This document shows, piece by piece, positions 11,239 through 23,688 of a stretch of 64,000 bases of DNA. The stretch comes from Morinoia aosen. Lineage: Eukaryota > Arthropoda > Malacostraca > Amphipoda > Talitridae. Location: positions 34,280,183 to 34,344,182 of the forward strand of contig CM059560.1 of NCBI GenBank assembly GCA_030386875.1, read 5' to 3'. The first letter of the stretch is position 1. Each line of letters opens with the position of its first letter. Both the position numbers and the translations under genes were made by a program. The notes under the pieces were generated by a model. That model did no database searches and was not told the origin of the DNA. It saw only the letters and a list, made by a program, of their open reading frames with translations.

Positions 11239-12929
11239 GAAAATACTCCTGTTAGGGTGCGCGTTATTGGATCACGAGTCCGTAATATTTGCTACATAGC
11301 TGGAACACCAATGTACACACGAGCGCAGGAAAGTAAAAAATTGCTAATGAACTACGTCGCATGTTCAAAAAGCTTCAATATGAGCGAAAAGTACTTACGA
11401 GTATCTTAAAGTTAAGACCATGACTTGAGATCGAAAACATGAGGATCTCAATATTTATATTGGTTGATTTTGAAACGGATGGTTGGGAGAAAAGTACAAA
11501 GAAAATGCATTCCTTCCATTGTGTTGATATCAAATACACGAGGATCGTAATATTTCTATCGGTTAAGTTTTGGAACAAATAATTAGGATAAAAGTACGTA
11601 GATAAATGCATTCTCTCCGTTGTGTTGGTCTGATTTTAACACTGGATTTTATTTCACGCAGTACATAGTACCTCTAGCAGTAATAACGAGTAACGCAGCT
11701 GCCTGAGGTGCTGTAATTGCGCCACTGCAAGCTTCGTTTGAAACTCGTAAAAACGTGTATCATTCTCCCATGATACATTCGCGAAGCTGACTCAGACCCC
11801 TGCACTGATAATTTTATTAATTTTTAGATTGAATTGTAGCCATTGTAGTCGTTACTTTACCTTCATGTTAGAGGTTAATATTTATACCACTAATTTAGTT
11901 TTTGCATACATACAATATATTGTTAAAACGTTCCAAATTCCTTAAATCTTTCGCTTTTTTGTTTTGAATCCCCTAAATCCCTAAGCAATGCCCAATTTCC
12001 CTAGATCTGGGGGAAATTTCCAAAGTGTGACGGTGGCAGCAGGGCTCCCAAAGCTTGGATTTTAATCATAGGTTTTGAGCCACATACTTTTTACATGGTA
12101 TACAAAAATTTGTCACAGTCAAATTATTACGAACAAATGCCTTTAATTTATAACGCTTAGAGGTTTCGTTATACGTTTGAAATCCGTTGTATACCCGTCA
12201 CAACTTGTAAGAGCGCGCACTACCACTGCCTGATTGCCTGCATCACACGAGCAGTCGTGTTTGCAGTGCTCACCATGCTCTCTTTCGTGTGCATGGATAC
12301 GATGCAGGCAGTGATAATCAAGCCACAGCCAGCGAGTTGTCATACTCCACCTAGCCAGTCCAGGGCCAGTTCAATGCTAGACGTAAAAGTAGATGGAGTG
12401 CCACCTCTGCACTCTTAAATCTTGTCAAAATGCAAGAAAAAAGTTTTTTTCCTTGTAGCCATCGCTGTTTGCGCCACAGACAACGATAGAAGCAAGCGCG
12501 AATGCTGGATGAGATTTCAGTGAACTTGTCAAATTTTTGAGTTCGCGGCGTAACTGCGTGCGCAAAGTATTTATTTTGCACATAACACTTCAGCGTTAAT
12601 CCCTGATATATGCGGATTCATAGTATCTACTATCTTAATGGTAGCTGTACCACGAAAATCGCGATCTTTTGCCCCGTTTGTTTAACCTGCCACAAGGAAA
12701 TCTGTATTTTCAAGGCATTAATGAAAACTAAAGTAAATGCTTTAGTCCAATCTAAGTATGGCGAGGCAGTGCTAATGGGGTGCAAGTCTGCAGGTTGGGA
12801 CATGGGAGCTTCTACTCTATCCATAACTTCGACAGTGACAGCTGAAAAGCTACTGAGATGCACCCGCAACGCATCCGTGCCGCATGCAGAGTACCGTCCA
12901 GCTTGGTCCAATTTCATGCAGCACTAAAT
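11239..12929. other. Unassigned DNA between solo LTR and MITE
   Basis: No gene recognised. Two imperfect ~101-bp tandem units span 11437-11638 (each with GAGGATC-TAATATTT and ending CCATTGTGTTG or CCGTTGTGTTG) and relate to repeats left of the solo LTR. A GC-richer stretch at 12200-12340 contains an imperfect inverted repeat built on TGCCTGCATC and GATGCAGGCA. Open frames here are short and lack motifs. Confidence 0.5.
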
Positions 12930-13194
12930 GCCTGTTTACACGATCATTGAGTGCGCGCGTGAGCAGTGAAGAGACGCGCAAGCCTCGCGTATACTTTCTT
13001 TCGCTTCAGGCTCATTTACTGTTCAATGACAATGCGAACCATGCTCGTTTTCATGGCAGTGGCCAGAGCATGTCACTATCATTATAGCCACACTGTCTTT
13101 GAGCAAGTAAATGCTCCTGAAGCGAAAACAAGTAGGCGGGGCTTGCGCCTCTCTTCACTGCTCACGTGCGCATTCAATGATCGTGTAAACAGGC
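12930..13194. mobile_element. 265-bp MITE with ~85-bp terminal inverted repeats
   Basis: The left end GCCTGTTTACACGATCATTG matches the inverted right end, and the match runs about 85 bp with few differences through a CGCTTCAGG motif. The whole element is little more than the two arms and an ~95-bp loop. No transposase is present. The target duplication is unclear (AT-rich flanks CTAAAT and CTTAAC), so the superfamily is not assigned. Confidence 0.82.
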
Positions 13195-13605
13195 CTTAAC
13201 GACCATGACTGACGGTAGAGAGCAAAGTAGGCGGAGCGTAGAGAGAAAATCAATACTGACAACTCGTCCAAACGGGACAGGACTGATCATGTGATTTAGT
13301 CATTATTAATAGCGTATGAATGTGTTGCATAACATTAACCCGTCACAAACTGATCAGTATGTGGCTTGTGCCGGCCGCGTTCATTGATGTGATTTTGTAA
13401 CAATATTCAGACAAGCTCATCGATTGTCACCCATCTCTCAAAGTAGGTGGCCACATACCATGCCACATACTGACTGGTTATCTGGTTTTCAGCAGAACGC
13501 GCTCCGTAGCACGCTCAATGTCTCGTTCAAACGCTCATGGCTCTTGTGAAGCGCCACACGAGGCGTATACACGAGAGCCTGCGACAAAATGTATACCAGT
13601 GTAAA
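13195..13605. other. Flank between MITE and Gypsy-1
   Basis: No gene seen. An imperfect inverted repeat uses CAGTATGTGGC (near 13354) and GCCACATACTG (near 13461). The last four bases, TAAA (13602-13605), are the left target duplication of Gypsy-1. Confidence 0.5.
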
Positions 13606-14437
13606 TGTAGCAGTCGCTACAAAAATGTCTCATTTCATTATATTTCTCATTAACATTTAAATAACATAATTATTGGCATTAACTATCTTACTTTGAATTA
13701 TTATTTATAATTTTCTACTTATAATTAATACTCTTAAATGCCTTTGTCTAAACCACACAAAGAGAATAATATCAACAGTCGTTTGAATTTAGCTAGCCAT
13801 TGTGGCAACATCCCAGCGTACGCCGTTCTCAGAGCGTCATTTCTTATTGTGATCTGGTGTGGTGCAGAGCTCGTCGCATTCTCCGACGTCACCAACACCA
13901 CAAACATCCATCCCTGGGCCTTTAGCCTCATATATATTTTCCAATTACGCGCCTTAATTCTAAACTGCCTCCAATTACGGGCACAAATTAATTAGCCTCT
14001 CATCTACTGAATTCAGCGTGCCTTGATCTTAATTACTCTTCAAACGAAGAGTCATCATCGCCACCAGTTTCTGTACCTGTGATCAAAACTCACCTGCTCC
14101 AAAATTAAGCAGGCTTTGCCCACATAAATAGCAACGCACCGATTGTTGTGCTTGTTTAAAATTGCCCTCAGTAAATTGAATAACCTGAACACAATACACT
14201 TACAACCTCGTCAACCAGCTGGAGCTACCGCCTCAGGACTACGAAAGATCTTCAGTCAAGATCTTCAGGTTCAAGTCTCGGCGATCCTCCCGGCTCCTTC
14301 GAATAAAACCATACACAAAAAAAGCTGAGTTACCCTGTGTTCTCATTTGTACTCTGTTACGTGATCGAAAACCTTCTCGAGATCTTTGTGTTTTGAAATT
14401 GGTATCAAATGCTAAAAGTCTAACCAACCATCAAACA
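13606..14437 (+). repeat. 5' LTR of Gypsy-1
   Basis: It starts TGTAGCAGTCGCTACA, a perfect 6-bp terminal hairpin, and ends ATCAAACA (or up to 14442 if the following TAAAA belongs to it; both choices keep a TAAA target duplication). An AATAAA poly(A) signal candidate lies near 14302. A central segment (about 13990-14180) is homologous to part of the much longer Gypsy-2 LTR. Confidence 0.88.
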
Positions 14438-14443
14438 TAAAAG

Positions 14444-14463
14444 TGGTGACTAACCAGAGTGAC
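14444..14463 (+). promoter_or_regulatory. Primer binding site region of Gypsy-1
   Basis: TGGTGACTAACCAGAG follows the 5' LTR. The first seven bases, TGGTGAC, fit the 3' end of tRNA-Trp, the primer reported for the CsRn1 clade, but the match does not extend further. The LARD has a similar stretch at the same place. Confidence 0.5.
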
Positions 14464-14926
14464 CTCATATTGGGTGACTCCCAAGTTAAAAACGATTTAA
14501 CTCGAGAAGTGTTTGAGAAAACGTGGGAGAGGAAAAATGTTGGCATACCATTGTAGTGATAAGTTCTCATTGCTGTATTTCCCTGAGAATTTTTTCTGAG
14601 GATTTACCATGCTAATATGTTTCTCTGAGCAGCTCTAAAAAAAAAATTTTCTCATTGCTGTTGCCTGTCTTTTGTTTCATGTGCCATAGTAGGTAGCAAA
14701 CAATTTTTTTTACCTTCTTTCGTTTCCTTACGGTTATTTCTGACGACCGCAAAATTTTTTTTCCCCTTTCTCGTTTCATGTCTTTATTTTGAACAACTGA
14801 GTAGGTGCACTTAAACACAAACCCTTTGACACTTTAATACCGAAGTTATTAGGTGTTGATTACGTAAATTCCGTGTCGTTATAGAGTAATTTTGTTCTTT
14901 TTGCACTCAAAACAAAAATTGTCAGT

Positions 14927-15877
14927 ATGCCCGACGGAAGCGAAGTTGGAAATCCAGCGCAGGCTAAACCAATAACTCTTCCGCCTTCCACACCAGCAGA
15001 AAGCACGACTTGGTTTAGCCAGATAGAAGCCATCTTCATTTACAATAGTATCGATAATCAGCGTGACATGTTTTATGCGTTAATAGCTGCTATGCCCACG
15101 CATATGTTATCAGATTCTAATGACATAATTAATAATCCTCCGCAAATAATCCCGTATTCAATTTTAAAGGACAAGTTGTTAGCTAAGCTGCAAATGTCCG
15201 ATGCGGACAAGTTTAGGTCTCTTGTTGACGCCTCAGCTATTCCATGCGTTTCCGTTGCTTTCCCTCCAACATCGTTGGTAAAGGAACTAAGAAAACTTGC
15301 CGCCGGCGTTGGCATAGCCGAAAGATTCCTCAAAGAATTGTATATGACAAAAGTGCCGACCAACGTGCGGCCTTTTTTGTCTATGATAGGTCCGGACGAA
15401 AGCCTTGAGTCGTTGGCTCAGGCCACAAAAACAGTGATGAGGAACTTAAATATGTTCCAAAATCCTCATGTAGCTTCCTTGAACGCAGCAGCTGCGATTT
15501 TTAGCCCGTCAAATACTTCCAATGTCCAACCTTCTACTTCAATGGAATCAATGCAACGGGAGATTACGGAGCTTAAACAAGCCTTTCAGAGTTGTCAGTT
15601 AGGTCATAGTGTAGCTCATATTCAGCCAGAGCCAGGGAGATTTCCACGCTACCAAAATGCTTATGATTACGGTTCTCCTCCCCAACGCATTGGGAGAGGT
15701 AGGTCTTACGACAGGTCAGCTCAAAACCGCCGCTTTAGGTCGCGCTCCCACGATGCAAGTAGTAACCTTTGCTGGTACCACGCAAAATTTGGTGACCAAG
15801 CGTGAAAGTGCGCCTCACGATTCTGCCCTCGCTATGCCGAAACGACTTCGGGAAACGCGAACAGCGACGCACAGTAG
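14927..15877 (+). pseudogene. gag: Gypsy-1 gag, interrupted by TGA
   Basis: Nucleocapsid/capsid gene of a Gypsy element; Gag packages element RNA in cytoplasmic particles. The frame runs 292 codons to a TGA at 15803-15805, where Gypsy-2 has Arg (a CGA to TGA type change), then continues 23 codons to TAG at 15875. It parallels Gypsy-2 gag throughout: an N-terminal structural part, an Arg/Ser-rich stretch, and a zinc knuckle of CHCC order (CWYH before the stop, the two Cys after it). CHCC order is typical of CsRn1-type Gypsy rather than the usual CCHC. The premature stop removes half the knuckle and the frameshift site. Confidence 0.88.
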
Positions 15878-18800
15878 CGAGTACTGCGTTGCCTAACCCC
15901 CAGACTACTCGCCTCCTTGTTGTGTTCGATCCCATCAAAATGTATCGATTTTTGATCGATACCGGTTCATCAGTTTCAATTATTACAGCCACGCCGAAAG
16001 ATAAAAATAAGAAAAATTTGTTGGCGACATTAAAAGCCGCAAACGGCACGCCAATAGCGTGTTATGGGGACAAAGTACTCACTTGCAGTCTGGGATTACG
16101 GCGAAATTTCAATTTTAATTTCCTAATCGCTCAGGTCGACGAACCTATAATAGGAGCTGATTTCTTAGCAAAATTCGGTATCATTGTCGATCTCAAGAAC
16201 AGAGTAATTTGCGATGAGGAGACGCGGATCTCAATTCCCGCTTGTGGCATGACTAGAGCTAATGTCTTGCACTCCTTCTCTATCGAATTCAATAAAGAGT
16301 GCATTTTTGAGCAGGTTCTAGCGGAGTACCCTGCATTAACGAACTCTAATTTAGCTTCTAAAAATATGCAGACTAGCACGAAACATCATATTGTCATCAC
16401 CACTCGACCTCCAGTTTACCCTAAAGCTAGACGTTTACCGCCTGATCGATTGGCTTTAGCCAAGAAAGAATTTGCACGCATGATTGAGTGCGGCATCATC
16501 CGCAGTTCCAAAAGCCCTTGGGCTAGCCCTCTTTTGTTAGTGCCCAAAGCTAATGGTGAATTCAGACCGTGTGGGGATTTCAGAAAGTTAAATGCTGTGA
16601 CACAGCCCGACTGTTTTCCCATACCTTACCTGCACGATTTTAGTGCAAATTTGGAGGGAGCAAAAATTTACTCAAAGATAGATCTACAACATGCCTTTCA
16701 TCAAATCCCACTTGAGGAATGTGCTATACCTAAGACCGCGGTAATCACTCCGTTTGGTCTCTTTGAATTCTTGAAGATGCCTTATGGGTTGAGAAATGCA
16801 CCTCAAACTTTCCAGAGGCACATGTCTGAGATATTCTCGGATCTCACCTTTGCCTATGTGTATCTTGATGACATTTTGGTAGCATCCGCAAACCCGGATC
16901 TACACAAAGATCATTTGCGTGTCGTGTTCGACAGAATATCCGATAATGGACTCCTGGTCAATACTGCGAAATGTGAGCTCGGAAAGTCATCACTAATTTA
17001 CTTAGGTCACGAAATTTCTAGCCTAGGTCTAAAACCTCTGCCTACCATGGTAGAGGTCATCAAAAACTTCCCTCTTCCACAGACCCAGAAGGAACTGAGA
17101 AGGTTCCTAGATTCTGTTAATTTCTACCATCGCTTCATCAAAAATTGTGCTCAAACTTTAGCCCCTTTGTCAGATTTGCTGGAACCCAAGAAAAAAGGGA
17201 AATCCATTGTTGTCAAATGGACGGATGCGGCACTTAAAGCTTTTGACGAAATCAAAATTAAGCTAGCTACCGCAACAGAGCTATCCTATCCGATCGCCAA
17301 CGCTGATTTCAGTTTGGTGGTTGATGCCTCCAGTACTGCCGTTGGTGCGGTGCTGCAACAAAAAGTAGGGACTAATATCTCTCCTCTTGCCTTCTTTTCC
17401 AAAAAGCTATCGTCCACTGAGCGTGCTTACAGCGCGTTCGGTAGGGAAGTCCTAGCTATCTACTTATCTGTGAGACACTTTCGTTACGCTTTAGAGGCAA
17501 GGCAGTTTGTGATCTACACGGATCACAAACCCTTGACCTCAGCGATCAAAATGCCATCTGAGCGTCACTCACCAAGAGAAGCTCGACATCTGTCTTTCAT
17601 TAGTCAGTTCACCACGGATATTCGTTTCATCAAAGGCTTAGAAATTACAGTTGCTGATTGTCTTTCTAGAATCAATTCTGGCAAAACCAGTGGAGAAATC
17701 AGTTTCGGTAACATTGCAAATGCTCAGAAGGAGGATCCTGAATTCCAGGACCTTCTCAAACCTACTAACGTTACCTCTTTGAAGTTAACCTTGGTTGACG
17801 GCGTGTACCGTGACGCTGAGCGACTTTCTCGTTTGTATCTGCCTGCGACTCTCCGCAGAGTAGCCATTCTTCACTATCATTCACTCCCCCATCCTGGCGT
17901 TAACCGTACAATGCGTTTGATTTCCGATCGTTTCGTCTGGCCAGCGATGCGTAAGGAAGTCAAGCAAATTCAGCAAAACTGCCATGCATGTCAGAGCAGC
18001 AAAATTGTGAAACATAACCGTGCAGCGCTACAGAGTTGTGCATTTGCAGGTCAAAAATTCGATGTGGTCCACCTAGATTTGGTGGGTCCTTTGCCCTTAT
18101 CGCGTGGTCATTCCTATTTGTTAACTATCATTGATAGGTTCACAAGATGGGTGGAGGCCGTGCCTCTTCCTGATATCCAAACAGATACTGTAGCTCGTGC
18201 TTTCGTCAATAATTGGATTTCCAGATTTGGGGTTCCCCTAAGTGTCACTCATGACCGGGGATCCCAGTTTACCTCCAAATTCTGGAACGAGCTTAGCGCC
18301 GCCTTAGGTTGTGCAAATGTAAGTACCACTGCGTATCATCTGCAGTCGAATGGACTCATTGAGAGAGTCCATCGAGATATCAAAAGCGCGCTGCGTTGCC
18401 TTAATTGCAGTCACGACTAGACCGACAGACTTCCAGTAGTATTATTGAGCATTCTAAATTTGTATAGGCAAGATCAGCAGTGCACAGCAGCAGAAATGTT
18501 GTATGGGAAGACACTTCGCCTCCCTGGCGACATTGTTGACCCAAAACCATTGCCTGAATTTTCACCTGCTGATCAGTCCGCATATGTAACATGTCTCAAA
18601 GATTGCATGCGTCAGATCAAGTATGTAGCTCCACGAATGCCGCACTCGGAAGATAAATTAGACCTTGCCTTACAACATTGCACTCATGTGTACGTACGAA
18701 TAGATGCAATTAAAAAGACCCTCACCCGCCCTTATGATGGCCCATTCAAGGTATTAAAGAGAACGCCAAAATACTTCGTTTTAGAAAAATCGGGTTCACC

Positions 18801-19205
18801 CGATTCTGTAAGCATAGACCGACTCAAGCCGCTTACATCTCTGATAAGAGTGTGATTACCAACTCTTCAACCTCTCCACAGAACTTTCTTTCTACTGAGA
18901 CTCGATCATTTCGCCCACCTCAGTTTCCTCATTTGGCTGCATTGTTGCCTAGTCAACTTGAGTGTAATCCTTTTTTTTTGCCTGTATCCTCAAACCCTAT
19001 CGTAGACTCTAATTCTAGCACTCATAGTGAAACAGCGACAAGTCTAGAGAATCCAGTTGAGACCGCTGCAGTAACTTCTGTTCCTAGAACTCTCTCAGAC
19101 CTCAATGTGCAGACCCGTTTGGTCAAACTTCCCCGCTCAGTAACATTTTCCTACCTCCAGACTCGGCATGGTCGTGTAGTTCGCACTCCTTCCCGCTACA
19201 AATGA
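15802..19205 (+). pseudogene. pol: Gypsy-1 pol (PR-RT-RH-IN), three open pieces
   Basis: Polyprotein for aspartic protease, reverse transcriptase, RNase H and integrase, in the -1 frame relative to gag. The first 872 codons show protease DTGSS (about residue 53), RT YLDD (about 354-357), RNase H, an HHCC integrase finger and the integrase DDE residues. A TAG at 18418-18420 stands where Gypsy-2 has Trp. The same frame then reopens to about 18855 with the GPF-type C-terminal module, and a 1-base deletion near 18829 shifts the last 117 codons. Some conserved residues are also changed, for example Leu for Pro in the AYHPQSNG block. Not functional. Confidence 0.9.
15850..15856 (+). promoter_or_regulatory. 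GGGAAAC slippery heptamer, Gypsy-1
   Basis: G GGA AAC lies in the gag reading frame inside the gag/pol overlap, and pol is in the -1 frame, as a -1 ribosomal frameshift needs. The same heptamer in the same phase occurs in Gypsy-2. In this copy an upstream TGA makes it unreachable. Confidence 0.7.
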
Positions 19206-19234
19206 TTGTATTGGGTGGACCTTGCAGTCTGCGC

Positions 19235-19247
19235 CTTGGGGGGTAAT
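19235..19247 (+). promoter_or_regulatory. Polypurine tract of Gypsy-1
   Basis: CTTGGGGGGTAA directly precedes the 3' LTR start at 19248, and matches the Gypsy-2 tract. Confidence 0.8.
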
Positions 19248-19576
19248 GAAGCAGTCGCTACAAAAATATCTCATTTCATTATATGTCTCATTAATATTTA
19301 AATAACATAATTATTGGCATTACCTGTCTTACTTTAAATTATTATTAATAATTTTCTACTCATAATTAATAATCTTAAATGTTTTTGTGTAAGCCACACA
19401 AAGAGAATAATATCAACAGTCGTTTGAATTTAGCTAGCCATTGTGGCAATATCCCAGCGTACGCCGTTCTCAGAGCGTCATTTCTTATTGTGATCTGGTG
19501 TGGTGCAGAGCTCGTCGCATTTTCCGACGTCACCAACACCACAAACATCCATCCCTGGGCCTTTAGCCTTATATAC
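19248..19576 (+). repeat. Gypsy-1 3' LTR, piece 1 of 3
   Basis: It matches 13606-13935 of the 5' LTR with scattered differences (it starts TGAAGC, not TGTAGC). It stops at CTTATATA, where the hAT-like element begins, and the matching sequence resumes at 34478. Confidence 0.9.
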
Positions 19577-19590
19577 AGGGTGTCTACTAG

Positions 19591-20439
19591 GTAGTAAAGT
19601 AGTAAAAAATAGTAAAAAGTAGTAAAATTTGAGAAGTAGTAAAAAAAAGTAGTAAAAAGGAGTAAAATTTACCTCTGGGTAGTAAAAAATTGTGAAGTGG
19701 AATAATTCTTTGAAAATTGAAAGTAATGTACAGGGGTATAAAGTGTATTAAGATTATTTAAAATTTATTTCTCCCAGCCTTAGCAATTTGCCGCAGTTTA
19801 TGTGAAATATTCCTGTATGGCGTGATGTAATTTCAGGATTGGGGGACCCAAAATAGAGAAATGTTCCAAAATTTTTGGAGACGACTGTAAATAGTTCATT
19901 TTTTCTCATTCAGTTTGATCTGAAGGATATCGAATTGCTTTATGATGGAAGGTCAATTTGGGCCATTTCAATGTTTAAATTTTACTTTTCTTCAATGTCA
20001 TTTCATAAATTTTTAGGCATTAAATTTTTAATAATCAGTAAATTATCAAGGATTGTAAACTTTTCTAAGATTGAATTCAGTTTCCTGCTCGAGTTGTTTA
20101 AACAATAACCTCAAGTGGCTATTTCTCTCTATAATATTCAACATTCATGTCTTATGCTGATTTTCTTTAGATATACCCCATAGCGTTACCTTCGAAGAAC
20201 AAAATTATCCTTTGTCATATATTAGGCATTTAAACGTCCTTGCCCTAAGTTTAATAATAGCACTTCACTCAAATTATTGCATCATTTAACTATACCTCAC
20301 AAATGTGAATATAAAATATAAGCAGTGCAGAACCAAGTGATATAACCTTCCAAATCTTATTCTGAGCTGAATATTCTCACACTACGCTCTTCAATGTAAA
20401 CAAAAATGGGATTTTATGTGCAATTTAAGGGAAAAACTG
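19591..20439. other. Left arm of the hAT-like element
   Basis: After the AGTAGTAAAA-rich start (19591-19690) the sequence is AT-rich without recognised genes. The 77-codon plus-strand frame at 19875-20108 lacks motifs. It ends with AACTG (20435-20439), the left BEL target duplication. Confidence 0.5.
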
Positions 20440-20561
20440 TGTCACGTCGTACAAGACGTGAGGAAATTTGAAGAATTTTGATAAATTTATTGCGGCAACA
20501 TTCTGCGGATCCGCGCTTCGTCCGCAAGAATGACGCCAACGTTTTATTTGTTTGAAGTGCG

Positions 20562-21542
20562 TTTTTTTTCAGAAAGAATGATGAAAGCTGTGCTGAATTA
20601 TAAGGTGAGAATTGAAAGAATGCAGAATAGCAGGTGGGTAAGGCGAATCTTTGAATGGAATCTGAGTGTAAGCTATTGGGAGAAAGTATGTTGGGGGCAT
20701 GCAAGGAAACTCAGTATGCAAAAGATTATTCATGTTAGAATTGGGAGACCTGTGGATGACTGGAGTTTAATAAATGTTGGAGGTGTGGGGCCTGAGTGGG
20801 ACTGCAAGAGGTGGAAGAAAGAGATTGAGAGACAAACAAAAGAGTATGGATTGAATAAGTGGAAGCTTAGCATGATGCGGAAGCCTACACTTAACTGGTA
20901 TATGAAAAAGAAAGCACCTAAGTTTGAGCTGTTCTATGATGGTAGTTTTGGAAGTCAACTCTTGTTTGCTGTGAGATGTAAGTCATTGAGTGTGAACAGA
21001 CGTACATGGAGATGGAATGAGAATAATAACAGATTATGTCAGCAGTGTAATGGTGGAGTAGAGGAAACAATTGAGCATTTTGTGCTGGAATGTAGTAAGT
21101 ATGAGCAAGAGAGAGAGAGTTTAATGAATGTGGTGTCTGAGCAGTATGGAGAGAATGAATGGAATGCCAGATGTGCTGAAGATGATTGCGGTATGAGCTG
21201 TCTTGCTGGATTGGATCAGGAGTGTAATGCGAGTATCACTGAGGCTATGAAAGTGTTTCTTGTGCATGCCTGGAGTAAGAGACAGTGACTGGAATGAGCC
21301 AGTCTGGCAGAATGGGCTGTAATGACCCAATGTGCCGGGGGATGGTGTTTTGACACACTGGTTGTCCCGGTGATGCCTTCCAATGGAGGCTTGTGACAAG
21401 GATCGTAGATCCTGAGTTGTTTAGTGGACAAGTCTGGTACCAGGCGCTGAACTCTGTGTGAAAATTGTGGAGGGAATTGTAGGCCGTTACAAAGGCCCCG
21501 ACACTGTCGGCCCTCAAGTTCAAGTTCAAGTTAAAGTTCAAG
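20562..21542 (+). mobile_element. LINE-a: 5'-truncated CR1/L2-like LINE in BEL 5' LTR
   Basis: Only the 3' end of a LINE: the C-terminal part of ORF2, a 3' UTR of ~250 bp, and a tail of TTCAAG repeats. It lies at LTR offset 122, with little or no clear target duplication (CG at most). About 95% alike by eye to the same part of LINE-b. Confidence 0.88.
20571..21288 (+). pseudogene. LINE-a ORF2 C-terminal fragment
   Basis: The frame encodes the region after the reverse transcriptase, ending with a zinc-knuckle-like motif (LCQQCNGG, then EHFVLEC) of the kind near the C-terminus of many LINE ORF2 proteins. It is open to its natural stop but lacks endonuclease and RT, so it cannot act alone. The open frame also runs upstream into LTR sequence, which is coincidental. 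Confidence 0.85.
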
Positions 21543-23688
21543 CGTGGGAGGAACAGGTTCCCGGATAATTTTAAGTTCTGCGTTGTTTAGGAAGTGAACT
21601 TGAGTGAGAAACTCATTCGATTTACGTGTTACTTCGCTAGCTATATTTTTCGGGTGTTTTCACACGGTGTAGCCAGTAAGCTGCAGTGTAATGCTGGGAA
21701 TTAGTCAGGTTCTGGTTTAACGGTATTTTAGCTGAACACTGTGATTTTACTAATGAACTTTCCTATCTCCGTTTCACTGCTCTAAGTGATTTGTGTTAAT
21801 GTCCAAACCTTTTGCTCAACAACATTTACATAATAGCCAAGCCATGTAAGCTATGTTGTCATATATAATATTGTAAACAGTGTCATGGGCAGTAAATGCA
21901 ACATGGAGAGACTGACATTTCAATGCCTCTTAGTCTACACAGAGGATTACTTGAAGTTTATTGCATTTCATAGATTAACACAAGATAGCAAATTTTATAT
22001 TTATTTGATAATACAAACCAACCACTGCTTCACTATTGAAAGATTTGTGTACTGAAAATAAAAGCTATGGTGATTCTTCCATGGATTAGACATCAGTTGT
22101 TGATATGGAAAAATTCATGGCACGTCGTGCCAGACTTGTACTAACTTGGGAACACGATTTTCTTGTCTTTGTATTATCTCTTGTCTTTTTATTATTTATA
22201 ACATTCATTAATAGAAAGATGTGAACCAAGCAAATTAAATTTAGTCGATTGGCTTCTTACCTATGAGCTGTGCTGGGCAAGTTGCGCCAGTCAGCAAGGT
22301 GGAAGCCTAAAGTTACGGCATTCAGTAGACTGAGAATAGGCGCAGAAATTTGAGACCACTAGCTCATATGATTTGTGTTTTCAAAGCGACGTCGACAAAC
22401 GTGCACTTGCCTCTCTCATTTTGTTTATAATAGAATTTATTGATAATGGTGATTTGATGACCTGAGTGACTTGCCCCTGCTTTAGAGACCTAATTTGCTG
22501 TCTCTTTTCCACAGATAGGGTAAAGAAAGCCAGAGTAGGCACTTATTTTGCAGACTAAAATAAGCTGTCACAGGTCTAAACTGAGGGACCTTTCCTCATC
22601 GTCTGTAAGTATTTTAGAGTATCCTCTTTCAACTTGTGATGTTACCTAACTCGTCATACCTTTATAGTGTGAGGCGTTCATGTGAAAACTATAAACTTGT
22701 TGTGCAATCGTCCACCTTTGTTCAGATAAAGCGCTTATTGACTAATGACCGCTGTGTTAGGATTGTTGGATACGGATGTACATTCATGTATGTAACTTTG
22801 TGCTTCCTTAAAAGGACACTTTGAACATTGGCCGAAACAAGCGATTCATGTATTATTGCCTGGCGTCAGGGATTACGAAGTTCATGCCATGTACATATAA
22901 ACTATCAAAAGCGTTCTCACCTCACAATGGAAATGCATCATCCATGAAATTGCGCTGTCTCTTATAGCTGTCATTACACGTATTATCGAATGTAGATCGG
23001 GCAGGATTAGGAGTACATTGCCCTCAATCATTCCCTTCGACTAGTGACACGAGTTTACAATATTCGTGTGTGTATATCATAAATGTGTTCTTTCTAAATG
23101 TGTTACTCGACTAGAGACTTATTTTTCTTCCCCGTCGATGCAACGGAAACCTTTCTTGTTTGTGAACTTATTTCCCAGCCTACTGTTCCTGTGCACCCTG
23201 TGCGTAGATTCCGCGTTCCCCCAACTACACGCTAGATGGTGCCTTCCTCTTTCCTCTCTTGGGACACCTTTGTCGCGGTCAGGGGAGGCTAAAACTTTCT
23301 TATATGATAATACTAGTAATGGTAATGCGAATTGTTGTTGTGCTACGTCGTTAGCAGGGCGGTGAATTCTCTTTTTATGTGCTACTATTCTATGGCCTCT
23401 TATGTCCCACTCAGCTATTTCTCGTGTACCCTTGAGGTGTGAGTTACTTTCTTGTTGTGCGGTGCTATATGCATCAGTTAATCATTCGACTATGATCTTG
23501 AATTAGGCTTCTCATGTCATGCAATTCGTGGTCCGACTCTGAATCATACCTTTCTCGGCAGATTCACGGAACCAGGGGATAAGAAATAAAAAACCTGAAG
23601 AGACCTCGTTTCCCTTTGGGCATCCTACCGAATTCCGTTCAATGGCGTGCCGAAGCGAAGATCAATTCCGCTAGCGCACGACATTACA

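Larger units (their letters stand above)
20440..23688 (+). repeat. 5' LTR of the BEL element (contains LINE-a)
   Basis: The LTR starts with TCACGTC and GACGTGA separated by six bases, a terminal hairpin. It is interrupted after 20561 by LINE-a and resumes at 21543. It matches the 3' LTR closely; one visible indel is an 8-bp CATTCAGT duplication present only at the 3' copy (near 30302). Confidence 0.9.
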
